Notes: generated from the letters alone by a model not told the origin. A DNA stretch of 64,000 bases from Chryseobacterium oleae (GCF_900115055.1 NZ_FOVD01000009.1:159993-223992); one strand, 5' to 3'. Shown: positions 16,891-25,182, counted from the first letter of the stretch. Made by a program: numbers and translations.

Positions 16891-17463
16891 ATGTACAGAA
16901 TAATCTCAGGCAAGTGGAAAGCCAAAAAAATAGCCGCTCCTAAAAATTTTGACGTAAGACCTACAACAGATTTTGCTAAGGAAGCGCTATTCAGCATCCT
17001 GGAAAACAAATATGACATGCAGTCTATTTCGGTGCTTGATCTTTTTGCAGGCATCGGTTCTATCACTTTCGAATTTGCATCCAGAGGGTGTCAGGATGTC
17101 ACTTCAGTGGAACTGAATCCAAAGCACACAAGTTTTATCAATTCTACGGCTTCAGAGCTGGATATGTCTCAGCAGGTGAATGTTCAGAGAGGTGATGTTT
17201 TCGACTGGCTTAAAAAATTCAGAAACAAGAAAAGTTTCGAGATCGTATTTTCTGATGCTCCTTTTGAAATGGAAGAGAAGAAATATTACGAACTGCTGTC
17301 TTTGGTTCTGAACAATAAATATGTGAAGGAGAACGGTGTTCTGATCATAGAACATCAGAGCAGGATGAAACTCGAGCACCCCAATTTAGTAGATACCCGA
17401 AAATACGGAAATGTAAGTTTCAGTTTTTTCGAAGCGAATAAAGAAGATAATCAGGAAATTTAA
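16891..17463 (+). CDS. rsmD: 16S rRNA (guanine966-N2)-methyltransferase RsmD
   Basis: The 190-residue protein begins MYRIISGKWKAKKIAAP and has VRPTTDFAKEALFSIL, both typical of RsmD. The SAM-binding motif is LDLFAGIGSITFE and the acidic strand end is SVELNP. The catalytic motif IV, normally D/N-P-P-Y/F, reads DAPF here (122-125). It should methylate G966 of 16S rRNA in the small subunit. Its TAA stop overlaps the convergent hxlR stop in the palindrome TTAA. Confidence 0.88.
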   Translation: MYRIISGKWKAKKIAAPKNFDVRPTTDFAKEALFSILENKYDMQSISVLDLFAGIGSITFEFASRGCQDVTSVELNPKHTSFINSTASELDMSQQVNVQRGDVFDWLKKFRNKKSFEIVFSDAPFEMEEKKYYELLSLVLNNKYVKENGVLIIEHQSRMKLEHPNLVDTRKYGNVSFSFFEANKEDNQEI

Positions 17464-17810
17464 TTCCTGATTATTTTTTTTACGGAAAGATCCGGTGCCG
17501 CAATTCCCCAATTGGTAATCGCTTCAATCACCGGGAGCAGTGTTTTTCCAAAATCCGTCAAGGTGTATTCTACCATTAAAGGTGGCTTTTCCGTATATAC
17601 TTTCCTGTTGACGATATGATCTTCTTCCAGCTGTTTAAGCTGCAGACTTAAGGTTCTTTCTGTAATGGTCGGAATTAATTTTCTTAATTCATTATATCTT
17701 TTGGCTCCATCCGTCAGGTGAAATAAAATTACAGCTTTCCATTTTCCTCCTATAAACTTCATCGTAACGCTGGTGCAGCAAGGATATTCTTTGTTATCTA
17801 TGGTATACAT
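17460..17810 (-). CDS. HxlR-family transcriptional regulator
   Basis: The 116-residue winged-helix protein has a Cys near the N-terminus (YPCCTSVTMKFIGGKWK) and the family pattern RYNELRKLIPTITERTLSLQLKQLEED, the recognition helix region. HxlR proteins sense electrophiles, quinones or redox change, often through that Cys. It is divergent from the nitroreductase gene across 86 bp that hold a 13-bp perfect inverted repeat and both promoters, so it most likely controls that gene and itself. Confidence 0.9.
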   Translation of the reverse strand: MYTIDNKEYPCCTSVTMKFIGGKWKAVILFHLTDGAKRYNELRKLIPTITERTLSLQLKQLEEDHIVNRKVYTEKPPLMVEYTLTDFGKTLLPVIEAITNWGIAAPDLSVKKIIRN

Positions 17811-17815
17811 TTTTA

Positions 17816-17887
17816 TACTATCATTTTTTACCGTTATTGCAAAGGTAATAAACTTAAATTACTTTTGTAACTATAAAAATGATAGTA
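17816..17887. promoter_or_regulatory. Divergent hxlR/nitroreductase promoter with operator
   Basis: TACTATCATTTTT (17816-17828) and its exact complement (17875-17887) flank the promoters. The hxlR -7 box is TACCTTTG on the minus strand (17840-17847). The nitroreductase -7 box is TACTTTTG (17860-17867), with a TTG at 17837-17839 and a 20-bp spacer. The arms lie 5 and 9 bp from the two start codons. A dimer on each arm, or a DNA loop, could shut both genes. Confidence 0.75.
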
Positions 17888-17896
17888 CAATAATTT

Positions 17897-18496
17897 ATGA
17901 ATTTTTTAGAACAAATGAAAAAGAGGTATACGGTAAAAAAGTATAATCCTCAGGGAAAAATAAGTGCAGAACAGATTGCAGAATTGAAAGAGATTCTTAA
18001 TCTAAGTCCATCTTCAATCAACAGCCAGCCATGGAATTTTATTTTCGTGAATACACCTGAATTAAAAGCACAACTGGCAGAAGCATCTTATTTCAACAAA
18101 GAAAAAGTATTGGAAAGCAGCCATGTGATTGTATTCCAAATGATGAAAAATCCGGAAGAATTTGAAAGACAGATCGAAGAAAATCTTCCTGAAGGTTCCG
18201 TAAATTACTACAGAACCATGGTAAAACCCAACGGTGAAGAGGCCATCCGTTCATGGTTTGGACATCAGGTTTATCTATCGCTGGGTGTTTTTCTTTCCGC
18301 ATGTGCAACGATGGGAATTGATTCTACTCCGATGGAAGGAATTGAGCCTGAAAAATATGATGCCACCCTGAAAAATGATTCTTACGAAACACTTTTCGCT
18401 GTTGCGATTGGTGAAAAAGCAGACAGTGACAGCAATCATCCGGCAACAACTCCTAAAAGAAGACTGAATCGTGAAATGGTGATTTTAGAATCTTAA
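17897..18496 (+). CDS. NfsB/NAD(P)H nitroreductase-family flavoenzyme
   Basis: The 199-residue protein begins MNFLEQMKKRYTVKKY. FMN-binding features include RYTVK, LSPSSINSQPWNFIFV and VAIGEKADSDSNHPATTPKRR. Such enzymes reduce nitro compounds and quinones with NAD(P)H. The control by an HxlR regulator fits a quinone or electrophile response. A strong bidirectional terminator follows. NAD(P)H substrate choice cannot be read from the sequence. Confidence 0.88.
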   Translation: MNFLEQMKKRYTVKKYNPQGKISAEQIAELKEILNLSPSSINSQPWNFIFVNTPELKAQLAEASYFNKEKVLESSHVIVFQMMKNPEEFERQIEENLPEGSVNYYRTMVKPNGEEAIRSWFGHQVYLSLGVFLSACATMGIDSTPMEGIEPEKYDATLKNDSYETLFAVAIGEKADSDSNHPATTPKRRLNREMVILES

Positions 18497-18521
18497 TATT
18501 TCTGATATTTCCACAAAAAAT

Positions 18522-18549
18522 AAAAGCTGTTTCAGGAGAAACAGCTTTT
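18522..18549. terminator. Bidirectional terminator between nitroreductase and murI
   Basis: AAAAGCTGTTTC (18522-18533) and GAAACAGCTTTT (18538-18549) form a perfect 12-bp stem with loop AGGA, with A- and T-runs on the two sides. It serves both convergent genes. Confidence 0.9.
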
Positions 18550-18553
18550 TGTA

Positions 18554-19384
18554 TTATAGTACTTTCAATTCTAAATCGATGGTCTTTCCGAAGAATTTCT
18601 TAGAGATTTTCTCAAAGTTTTTCGTCAGATCCGAAAGATAGAAATGATAGTTCGGTTTTGGGTTATTATCATTCAGCAGGTGGTATTTATCCAGGATGAT
18701 CTTCAGATGATTGGCTACAATATTGGGAGAATCGATCACGCGGACTCTGTTTCCGTAATACTGCTTGATCTCATCGATCAATAATGGATAATGTGTACAA
18801 CCAAGAATCAACGTTTCAATATTTTTCAGCTTTTTATTGCTCAGATAATTATAGATGATCGCATGCGTGATCGGGTGATTCTTGAATCCTTCTTCAATGG
18901 CAGGAACCAGCAAAGGTGTGGCAAGTTCATCTACTTTAATCCACTTATTCTGCTTTCTGATGCTTTTTTTATACAGTCCTGAATTCACCGTTGCTTTCGT
19001 TGCAATTACGCCTACATTATTATGAATCTCATAGGCTACTTTTTCAGCAACCGGATTAATAACGTCGATGACAGGAACCTTCCCGTTCACCGACTGCATT
19101 ACTTCATTCAAAGCATTCGCAGTAGCCGTATTGCAGGCAATAACAATCGCTTTACAGTTCTGTTGAAGCAGGAAGTTGGTGATCTTAGTAGAATATTCAA
19201 TGATGGCGTCTTTGGACTTTTCACCGTACGGAAGGTGCTTGGTATCTCCGAAATAAATCAGGTCTTCATGAGGAAGCAGTCTTTTGATTTCTTTGGCTAC
19301 GGTAAGTCCTCCCACCCCACTATCGAAAATACCGATAGGCTGGCTTGGTGAAAGATATGAATAGTCTTGTTTTTTCGTTTTCAA
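18554..19384 (-). CDS. murI: Glutamate racemase, probable TTG start
   Basis: The protein has GIFDSGVGGLTVAKE, IVIACNTATANAL with catalytic Cys and GCTHYPLL with the second Cys. It makes D-glutamate for peptidoglycan. No ATG exists near the conserved N-terminus. I choose the TTG at 19382-19384, giving a 276-residue protein starting (f)Met-KTKKQDYSYLS, because the TTG at 19405 lies inside the -7 box. The right neighbour hemW lies 146 bp upstream with its own stop, so murI is transcribed alone. Confidence 0.92.
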   Translation of the reverse strand: MKTKKQDYSYLSPSQPIGIFDSGVGGLTVAKEIKRLLPHEDLIYFGDTKHLPYGEKSKDAIIEYSTKITNFLLQQNCKAIVIACNTATANALNEVMQSVNGKVPVIDVINPVAEKVAYEIHNNVGVIATKATVNSGLYKKSIRKQNKWIKVDELATPLLVPAIEEGFKNHPITHAIIYNYLSNKKLKNIETLILGCTHYPLLIDEIKQYYGNRVRVIDSPNIVANHLKIILDKYHLLNDNNPKPNYHFYLSDLTKNFEKISKKFFGKTIDLELKVL

Positions 19385-19402
19385 GTGAACTGAAATTTTA
19401 TA

Positions 19403-19410
19403 CAAAAATA
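19403..19410 (-). promoter_or_regulatory. Candidate -7 box for murI
   Basis: TATTTTTG on the minus strand ends 18 bp before the TTG start at 19384. The box includes the alternative TTG at 19405, so translation from there is unlikely. Confidence 0.5.
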
Positions 19411-19484
19411 CGAAGATTTTTAGATTTCTGTATTCCTGATTCCGGACTTTATTTGTACAGTACTAGTTATTATGCTTAGATATT

Positions 19485-19511
19485 ATGCTTCGACTTCGCT
19501 CAGCATGACAT
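19485..19511. repeat. Hairpin with GCTTCGACTTCGCTCAGC core
   Basis: ATGCT (19485-19489) pairs with AGCAT (19502-19506) across a TCGACTTCGCTC loop. This sequence resembles short GAGCGAAGTCGAAG repeats that I recall from many bacterial genomes. It lies in the 146-bp gap between murI and hemW. Only one copy is in the window. Confidence 0.5.
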
Positions 19512-19550
19512 CGCTAATACTCATTGTTTCGAAAAGTATTCAATATGTAA

Positions 19551-20675
19551 TTAAACAATAAATAAATCAGAAGCAATTCCATCCGCCATAAACCAATGTT
19601 TTTCCGGGATTTTAAGGTGATTGTTTTCTGTAATAAGAATACCTTCCTCTATTTTGGATTGTATTTCACGTCGGAAATGTTCAAGAGTCTGTTCGCTGAA
19701 CTTACTGTTAAGGCTTTCAATATCTACACCCCAGATTGTTCTCAACCCGATCATAATCATTTCATTAAACTGATCGTTCTGTGACAGGATCTCCTCTTCT
19801 TTGGCAAGAAATCCACCATCAAGCTTTTTAATATACTGTTGATTATTGGCAACGTTCCAGCTTCTGACATCAAATCCGTTGTAAGAATGTGCGGAAGGGC
19901 CTATTCCAAGATACTCTTTATACTTCCAATACGAAGAATTATGTCTTGAATAGAAGCCCGGTTTCGCGAAATTAGAAACTTCATAATGCTCAAATCCGTT
20001 GTCTTTTAAGAAATCCGACAGATAATAGAACTCTCTATTCTGTTCTTCTTCCCTCGGACTGGCGATTTTTCCCTTTGCTATCCAGTTTTCCAAAGCTGTT
20101 TTCGGTTCAACCGTCAGGGCATAAGATGAAATATGGGGAACTTCAAGAGCAATCGTTTTGTTTAAATTCTCTTTCCATATCTCCAGATTGGAGGTTGGTG
20201 AGCCATAAATCAAATCGATGCTTAAGTTTTCAAAGCCAAAATCCTGTGCTCTTTTGATAGAACCTTCTGCTTCGGAAGCATTATGGGCGCGGTTCATTAA
20301 CCTTAAATCTTCATCAAAAAAACTTTGGGTACCAATAGAAAGTCTGTTAACCGGAGATTTTGCCAGCTGTTGAAGAAAATTTTTATCCAGATCATCGGGA
20401 TTGGCTTCTAAAGTAACTTCAATATCCCGGTCAAAACTGAAATATTTTAACACTTCATCAATCATTGAACTGATCTCATCTGCAGAAAGAATAGACGGTG
20501 TTCCGCCTCCAAAGTACAGTGACTTTAAATTTTTATTCTGCAGTTCGTCTTTTCTCAGACGGATTTCGGTCTTCATGGCACTGATCATTTCATCCTTAAA
20601 GTTCAAAGATGTGGAAAAGTGAAAATTACAGTAGCTGCATTTCTGTCTGCAAAACGGGATGTGAATGTATATCAT
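19551..20675 (-). CDS. hemW: HemW-like radical SAM heme chaperone
   Basis: The 374-residue protein starts at the ATG at 20675 (MIYIHIPFCRQKCSYCNFH). The radical-SAM cluster motif is CRQKCSYC with spacing Cx3Cx2C, followed by HFS rather than the DFYS/DFNS of coproporphyrinogen oxidases, as in HemW. GGGTPSIL and EANPDDL are also present. HemW delivers heme to respiratory proteins. A longer frame adds ten residues from a TTG inside the promoter. The ATG directly follows the T-run of the terminator at 20682-20702. Confidence 0.88.
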   Translation of the reverse strand: MIYIHIPFCRQKCSYCNFHFSTSLNFKDEMISAMKTEIRLRKDELQNKNLKSLYFGGGTPSILSADEISSMIDEVLKYFSFDRDIEVTLEANPDDLDKNFLQQLAKSPVNRLSIGTQSFFDEDLRLMNRAHNASEAEGSIKRAQDFGFENLSIDLIYGSPTSNLEIWKENLNKTIALEVPHISSYALTVEPKTALENWIAKGKIASPREEEQNREFYYLSDFLKDNGFEHYEVSNFAKPGFYSRHNSSYWKYKEYLGIGPSAHSYNGFDVRSWNVANNQQYIKKLDGGFLAKEEEILSQNDQFNEMIMIGLRTIWGVDIESLNSKFSEQTLEHFRREIQSKIEEGILITENNHLKIPEKHWFMADGIASDLFIV

Positions 20676-20710
20676 AAAAAAAGCTCTGAAAATTTCAGAG
20701 CTCAAATTTA
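20676..20710 (-). promoter_or_regulatory. hemW -7 box fused to the upstream terminator
   Basis: On the minus strand TAAATTTG (20710-20703) is followed without gap by the palindrome AGCTCTGAAATTTTCAGAGCT (20702-20682, odd centre base 20692), then six T and the hemW ATG. The hairpin plus T-run terminates the PorP/SprF-like transcript. The hemW transcript would start inside the 5' arm and so lose the complete hairpin. Confidence 0.6.
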
Positions 20711-20726
20711 TTTAAATTAAATCAGA

Positions 20727-21677
20727 TTAATATCTATATCCTCTATGATTAATAAAGTTATCGAAGTTATAACCTAAGCTCAACATAAAGCTGTTTCCAC
20801 CATACGTCTGGATATCAGACATTCCGATGTTGTAAGTTGCTCCAATCATTAATTTATTAATTCTTACTTTAACAACCGGTGCCACCTGTAACTGCTGGCT
20901 GTCAAATCTGTTCTGTACCGTTCTGTAGCTTACACCGGCAGAGAATGAATTGACATCGTTAAAGAAAGTTGCCATTAAGTTATAGTCGATCATTCTTGTT
21001 GAATTCGTATTCAGGTTGATCAACGCTGATGGCGATACGTAGATATTGTCAGCAAAATGCCAGTCATATCCTAAGTTTAAGAAGAATTTAATTGGTGAAG
21101 GCTCGATTCCGTTTACGATAGCCTTATCATTGCTTAACGCGATATCATTTACAGAGATCCCTGCAAAGATGTTTCTGTACGTTGCCGCTGCACCAAAGTT
21201 GGCATAAGCCATAAAAATATTCCCTTCTTTCCCGATCAATAAAGGATCGTAACCATCTTCAACATTCACTGAAGTATAGTCGAAGTTCATATTATAAAAT
21301 GAAACACTAGTACCGAAAGAGAATTGGTCTTTTCTTTCTCCTTCACTGCTTAGTGGAATAAAGTATGAAGCTCCCGCTGTAATACCGCCTGCAGAAATAG
21401 GTCCATTACTGTCTCTGAAAATAGAGAGCCCTGCTCCCACTCTGTCGAAGATGTTCCCGTTGATTCCTATAGACTGCGTATTTGGAGAATCGCTAAACTT
21501 GTCAAATTGTTTGTGGTAATTAGCATTGAGCTGTACGTAATCGGTCTTTCCGTACTGAGCTGGGTTGAACAGAAAATCACCATCCAAAAGATATTGCTGA
21601 TAGTATGGTAGTGATTCCTGTGCTTTGTATGCATTTGACAAAAGAGCTAAACATACGATAGCATATAGTTTTCTCAT
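20727..21677 (-). CDS. PorP/SprF family type IX secretion membrane protein
   Basis: The 316-residue protein starts at the ATG at 21677 (MRKLYAIVCLALLSNAYKAQ, signal peptide). Early it has LPYYQQYLLDGDFLFNPAQYG, the PorP/SprF opening (QY...NPA..G). It continues in amphipathic strands to an aromatic end, HRGYRY. It is an outer-membrane barrel linked to T9SS and gliding. It may be one of several paralogues partnered to a specific cargo; no adjacent cargo gene is seen. It has its own promoter at 21701-21708. Confidence 0.85.
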   Translation of the reverse strand: MRKLYAIVCLALLSNAYKAQESLPYYQQYLLDGDFLFNPAQYGKTDYVQLNANYHKQFDKFSDSPNTQSIGINGNIFDRVGAGLSIFRDSNGPISAGGITAGASYFIPLSSEGERKDQFSFGTSVSFYNMNFDYTSVNVEDGYDPLLIGKEGNIFMAYANFGAAATYRNIFAGISVNDIALSNDKAIVNGIEPSPIKFFLNLGYDWHFADNIYVSPSALINLNTNSTRMIDYNLMATFFNDVNSFSAGVSYRTVQNRFDSQQLQVAPVVKVRINKLMIGATYNIGMSDIQTYGGNSFMLSLGYNFDNFINHRGYRY

Positions 21678-21700
21678 AACAAATCTTGATTTCAATTCAA

Positions 21701-21708
21701 CAAATATA
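21701..21708 (-). promoter_or_regulatory. Candidate -7 box for the PorP/SprF gene
   Basis: TATATTTG on the minus strand lies 23 bp before the ATG at 21677 and just after the rluD stop. Confidence 0.5.
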
Positions 21709-21728
21709 AAAAAATTCTCAATATATTT

Positions 21729-22802
21729 TTAGTTTTCTAAATAATTTCTCCATTTTTTTACAGCATCCGCCATATCTTTCGGCATTGGGCTCTCAAAATA
21801 TAATTCCTTTTTCGTCGTTGGGTGTATAAACCCTAAAGTGTGGGCATGGAGTGCATGCCTCGGAAGAATTTCGAAAACATTTTTTATAAACTGCTTATAC
21901 TTAGGTATATTCACTCCTCTTAGAGGCGTATGACCTTCATATCTTTCGTCATTAAACAGCGTATGGCCAATATGTTTGAAATGAGCACGAATTTGGTGCG
22001 TTCTTCCCGTTTCAAGTTTACATTCTACCCATGTCATATATTTGAAACGCTCTAAAACCTTGTAATGCGTCACCGCATGCTTTCCATGGCTTCCGTCTTC
22101 ATAAACCGACATCTGCATTCTGTTTTTGGGATGTCTCCCGATATGCCCCTTAATGGTCCCTTCATCTTCCTGAGGATTTCCCCAGACAAAAGCCCAGTAT
22201 AATCTTTTTGTCGTTCTGTTAAAAAACTGTTTCGCCAAAAAGCTCAGTGCATATTCATTTTTTGCAATCACCAGAAGTCCGGAAGTATCTTTATCAATTC
22301 TGTGAACAAGCCCTACTCTGTCCAGATCAGATTTTTCACCGCTCTTTTCAAAATGGAAAGCCAAAGCATTCACTAAAGTCTTATCCCAGTTTCCATGACC
22401 AGGATGTACTACCATTCCCGGTTCTTTATCCACCACAACCAAATCATCATCTTCATAAATGATATTTACAGGAATATCCTGAGGAATGATGACATTTTCT
22501 CTCGGCGGATGGGCAAGAAGCACTGAAATCTGGTCACCAGGCTTCACACGGTAATTTTGTTTTACCGGAGCTCCGTTTACCACCACATTTCCGGCTCTGC
22601 AGGTCTGTGAGATTTTATTACGTGAGGAGTTTTGTCTGTATATTAATAAGAACTTATCAATCCTTAACGGCTCCTGGTTTTTATCGACTTTGATGTTTAC
22701 ATGCTCATAGAGACCTTTATTTTCCTCATCAATATCGATATTCTCGAGACTGTCGGACTCTACTAATTCTTCATCTAAAAAGTCTTCGTTATCTTCTGCC
22801 AT
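21729..22802 (-). CDS. rluD: RluA/RluD-family 23S rRNA pseudouridine synthase
   Basis: The 357-residue protein starts at the ATG at 22802 (MAEDNEDFLDEELVESD). An acidic N-terminus is followed by an S4 domain (LRIDKFLLIYRQNSSRNKISQTC) and the synthase domain with HRIDKDTSGLLV, whose Asp is catalytic, and LETGRTHQIRAH. It isomerises uridines in 23S rRNA; RluD is the best guess but RluA/RluC specificity cannot be separated. It lies 73 bp after the PASTA gene, probably in the same transcript. Confidence 0.88.
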   Translation of the reverse strand: MAEDNEDFLDEELVESDSLENIDIDEENKGLYEHVNIKVDKNQEPLRIDKFLLIYRQNSSRNKISQTCRAGNVVVNGAPVKQNYRVKPGDQISVLLAHPPRENVIIPQDIPVNIIYEDDDLVVVDKEPGMVVHPGHGNWDKTLVNALAFHFEKSGEKSDLDRVGLVHRIDKDTSGLLVIAKNEYALSFLAKQFFNRTTKRLYWAFVWGNPQEDEGTIKGHIGRHPKNRMQMSVYEDGSHGKHAVTHYKVLERFKYMTWVECKLETGRTHQIRAHFKHIGHTLFNDERYEGHTPLRGVNIPKYKQFIKNVFEILPRHALHAHTLGFIHPTTKKELYFESPMPKDMADAVKKWRNYLEN

Positions 22803-22875
22803 TGTTTTATTTTTTTTACGCAAAAGGCCCCAACATTTTGCAGTTGAAGCCTATATTTTATATAATAAATCGTTA

Positions 22876-23970
22876 TTATTCTACGACTACTTTTTTAGCT
22901 TTTGGCTTTTGAGCCGGTTGCTGAGTGGTTCCCGTGGTAGCCTGTTTATTTCCTGAACCCTGGTTGCTTGCTGCAGTAGATTTAGGCTTTTCAGCCGGGA
23001 TTGAGGCAGGTTTAGTACCTGTGGCTCCATTATTCTTGGCTGGTTCTGTCTTAGTCGGTTCTGGTTTAAAAACTTCCTTTTTAGGCATAGGTACTGCTGC
23101 AGGCGGATCATAGCTTGGTTCCGGATGGTTGGGAACTTCGTCATAATGTACCGGAGGCAATGAAGTATCTACCTTCATACGGTAAATTGCATTCAGCTGC
23201 TCTACTTTCGCTCTAAGCTCAGCAGGAGTTCTCTTACTGGCCCAAAGGTCGATCTGCATTCCCTGGTCTCTTACATCCCCTGAGGCCGGATCCTGATAAT
23301 AGATAATATCGGATTCGTCTTTGCTTCCGTCTTCATGCTCTACCAGTCCCACTTCAAACATACTTTTCAAAATAACGGCTCTGGCTTCTTTTACAGAAAG
23401 CCCTACCACGCTAGGAATAGAAATATTTCTCATAGGTCCGGATCCCACGACAACATCAATTACAGAGAATCTCGGAAGACGTGATCCAGGATTGACAGCA
23501 TTACCTTTATATAATACTCTTAAAAGAGCATCTTTCTGAATACTCGGTTCGTAGATGGTATCGCCAATCTTCAGACCTACCTGATCCAATCTCTGGAACG
23601 CAAGTCCTGAATATTTGTTGATCACATCCGGAACGGTAATGGGAGCCCAGGTTCTTGGGTTAACAACAATTCTTACCAGCGATCCTGGCTTTACGCGGGA
23701 ACTGGATAAAGGGTGCATCTTTAAAACCTGAAAAGGCTTATATTTAGGGTTATACTCTGCACTGTCTACTTCATATTCAAGACCTGTATCCTCTAATATT
23801 TTTACGGCATCGTATACCGATTTATTAATAACATTAGGCACAGGAATTTCCTGACCGTGCTTGGTATGATATTCCAACCAGCGGAAAGTAAGCCACACCA
23901 ACCCCACAAAAACACCGATGGCGACTACTAAATTCAGTAAAACTTTCCAATTGAAAAGTGATTTAAGCAT
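22876..23970 (-). CDS. PASTA-domain membrane protein without a kinase domain
   Basis: The 364-residue protein has one transmembrane helix (LLNLVVAIGVFVGLVWLTFRWL, about 12-33) and then three PASTA-like repeats (IPVPNVINKSVYDAVKILEDTGL, ITVPDVINKYSGLAFQRLDQVGL, ISIPSVVGLSVKEARAVILKSMF). The last 100 residues are rich in Pro, Lys, Ala and Thr. PASTA repeats bind peptidoglycan fragments in other phyla. Here no Ser/Thr kinase is fused, so it may be a wall-associated protein. The gene neighbours ddl (divergent) and rluD. Confidence 0.8.
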   Translation of the reverse strand: MLKSLFNWKVLLNLVVAIGVFVGLVWLTFRWLEYHTKHGQEIPVPNVINKSVYDAVKILEDTGLEYEVDSAEYNPKYKPFQVLKMHPLSSSRVKPGSLVRIVVNPRTWAPITVPDVINKYSGLAFQRLDQVGLKIGDTIYEPSIQKDALLRVLYKGNAVNPGSRLPRFSVIDVVVGSGPMRNISIPSVVGLSVKEARAVILKSMFEVGLVEHEDGSKDESDIIYYQDPASGDVRDQGMQIDLWASKRTPAELRAKVEQLNAIYRMKVDTSLPPVHYDEVPNHPEPSYDPPAAVPMPKKEVFKPEPTKTEPAKNNGATGTKPASIPAEKPKSTAASNQGSGNKQATTGTTQQPAQKPKAKKVVVE

Positions 23971-23996
23971 ACTTAAAAATACTTTAATTATAACGG

Positions 23997-24004
23997 CAAA
24001 TATA
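23997..24004 (-). promoter_or_regulatory. Candidate -7 box for the PASTA gene
   Basis: TATATTTG on the minus strand ends 26 bp before the ATG at 23970. It is divergent from the ddl promoter. Confidence 0.5.
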
Positions 24005-24075
24005 GCTAATAATTTTAAATGTCCTTTTATTTAACACAATTCATTTTGAATTTTAAAATTTCTGAATTTCCCTTA

Positions 24076-24102
24076 TTGCATTACATAAAATGATTAAATT
24101 TG
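24076..24102 (+). promoter_or_regulatory. Promoter of ddl
   Basis: TTG at 24076-24078, a 16-bp spacer and TAAATTTG at 24095-24102 fit the Bacteroidota promoter, with a spacer shorter than the usual 19. The ATG at 24090 overlaps the box, so I reject it as the start of ddl. Confidence 0.5.
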
Positions 24103-24125
24103 CCTTAATTGATACTATAATGGTT

Positions 24126-25109
24126 ATGAGCAAAAAAAGTGTTGCCGTTGTCATGGGAGGCTATTCAGATGAATATGTGGTTTCCTTAAAAAGCGGTCAG
24201 TTGATCTACGATTCTCTGGACAGAAATCTATATGACGTATATAAAGTAGTCATTCTAAAAGATGAATGGTATTTTTTAGGAGACAACGACAAAAAATATG
24301 AAATCAACCGCGGAGATTTTTCAGTGACATTAGATAATAATGAACAATTGAAATTTGATGCCTGTTTCAACATTATCCACGGAACTCCTGGTGAAAACGG
24401 AATTCTTCAGGCCTATTGGAATGCCATCGGGCAGAAGTATACCGGCTGTGATTTCTATCAAAGCGCTTTAACCTTCAATAAAAAAGATACTTTGGCGGTA
24501 TTGTCAAAATACGGAATTCCTTCTGCTAAAAGCATTTATTTAAGAAAAGGAGAAGAGATCAATACAGACGAAATTGTTGAAAGTCTTGGGCTTCCGGTTT
24601 TCGTTAAACCCAATCAATCCGGATCCTCTCTGGGAATTTCAAAAGTAAAAGAGAAGTCAGAATTAATTGCTGCCACAGAAGTCGCGTTCAAAGAAGATAA
24701 CGAAATCCTTATCGAAAGTTTCCTCGACGGAATGGAAGTTTCGGTAGGCGTTATAGATTACAAAGGTGAAACCATTGTTTTGGGAATCACTGAAATTGTA
24801 CCTACCAATGAATTCTTTGATTATGAAGCTAAATATGAAGGCGCTTCAGAGGAAATTACCCCTGCAAGAATTGATGATGCCACCAGAATCAGAGTGGAAG
24901 AAATCTCAAAAAGAGCTTACAATTCCCTTGGTATGAGCGGTTTTTCAAGAAGTGAATTCATCCTTATGGACGGCATTCCCTATATGCTTGAAATGAATAC
25001 CAATCCTGGATTCTCTCCGGCCAGCATTCTTCCGCAACAAGCTAAAATTTACGGCATATCCATTACAGACCTTTGCGGAAACGAAGTAGAAAAAGCGTTG
25101 AATAAATAA
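24126..25109 (+). CDS. ddl: D-alanine--D-alanine ligase
   Basis: The 327-residue protein starts at the ATG at 24126 (MSKKSVAVVMGGYSDEYVVSLKSG); 24120 is possible. It has the ATP-grasp core with FVKPNQSGSSLGISKV, the loop EITPARIDD and the metal-binding end FILMDGIPYMLEMNTNPGFSPAS. It joins two D-Ala for peptidoglycan. The canonical G-x-S-xE-xxVSL opening is present in the variant GYSDEYVVSL. The neighbours suggest no vancomycin-type variant. Confidence 0.93.
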   Translation: MSKKSVAVVMGGYSDEYVVSLKSGQLIYDSLDRNLYDVYKVVILKDEWYFLGDNDKKYEINRGDFSVTLDNNEQLKFDACFNIIHGTPGENGILQAYWNAIGQKYTGCDFYQSALTFNKKDTLAVLSKYGIPSAKSIYLRKGEEINTDEIVESLGLPVFVKPNQSGSSLGISKVKEKSELIAATEVAFKEDNEILIESFLDGMEVSVGVIDYKGETIVLGITEIVPTNEFFDYEAKYEGASEEITPARIDDATRIRVEEISKRAYNSLGMSGFSRSEFILMDGIPYMLEMNTNPGFSPASILPQQAKIYGISITDLCGNEVEKALNK

Positions 25110-25182
25110 TAATAGAAGTTAGAAATCAGAGGTTAGATTTTAGTGGATGGAAGTTTGAATATAGGCAATAGAGGAAACAATC

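Noticed and set aside
24090..24125. ddl start at ATG 24090
   Set aside because: That ATG overlaps the -7 box TAAATTTG at 24095-24102, so it would not be in the mRNA.
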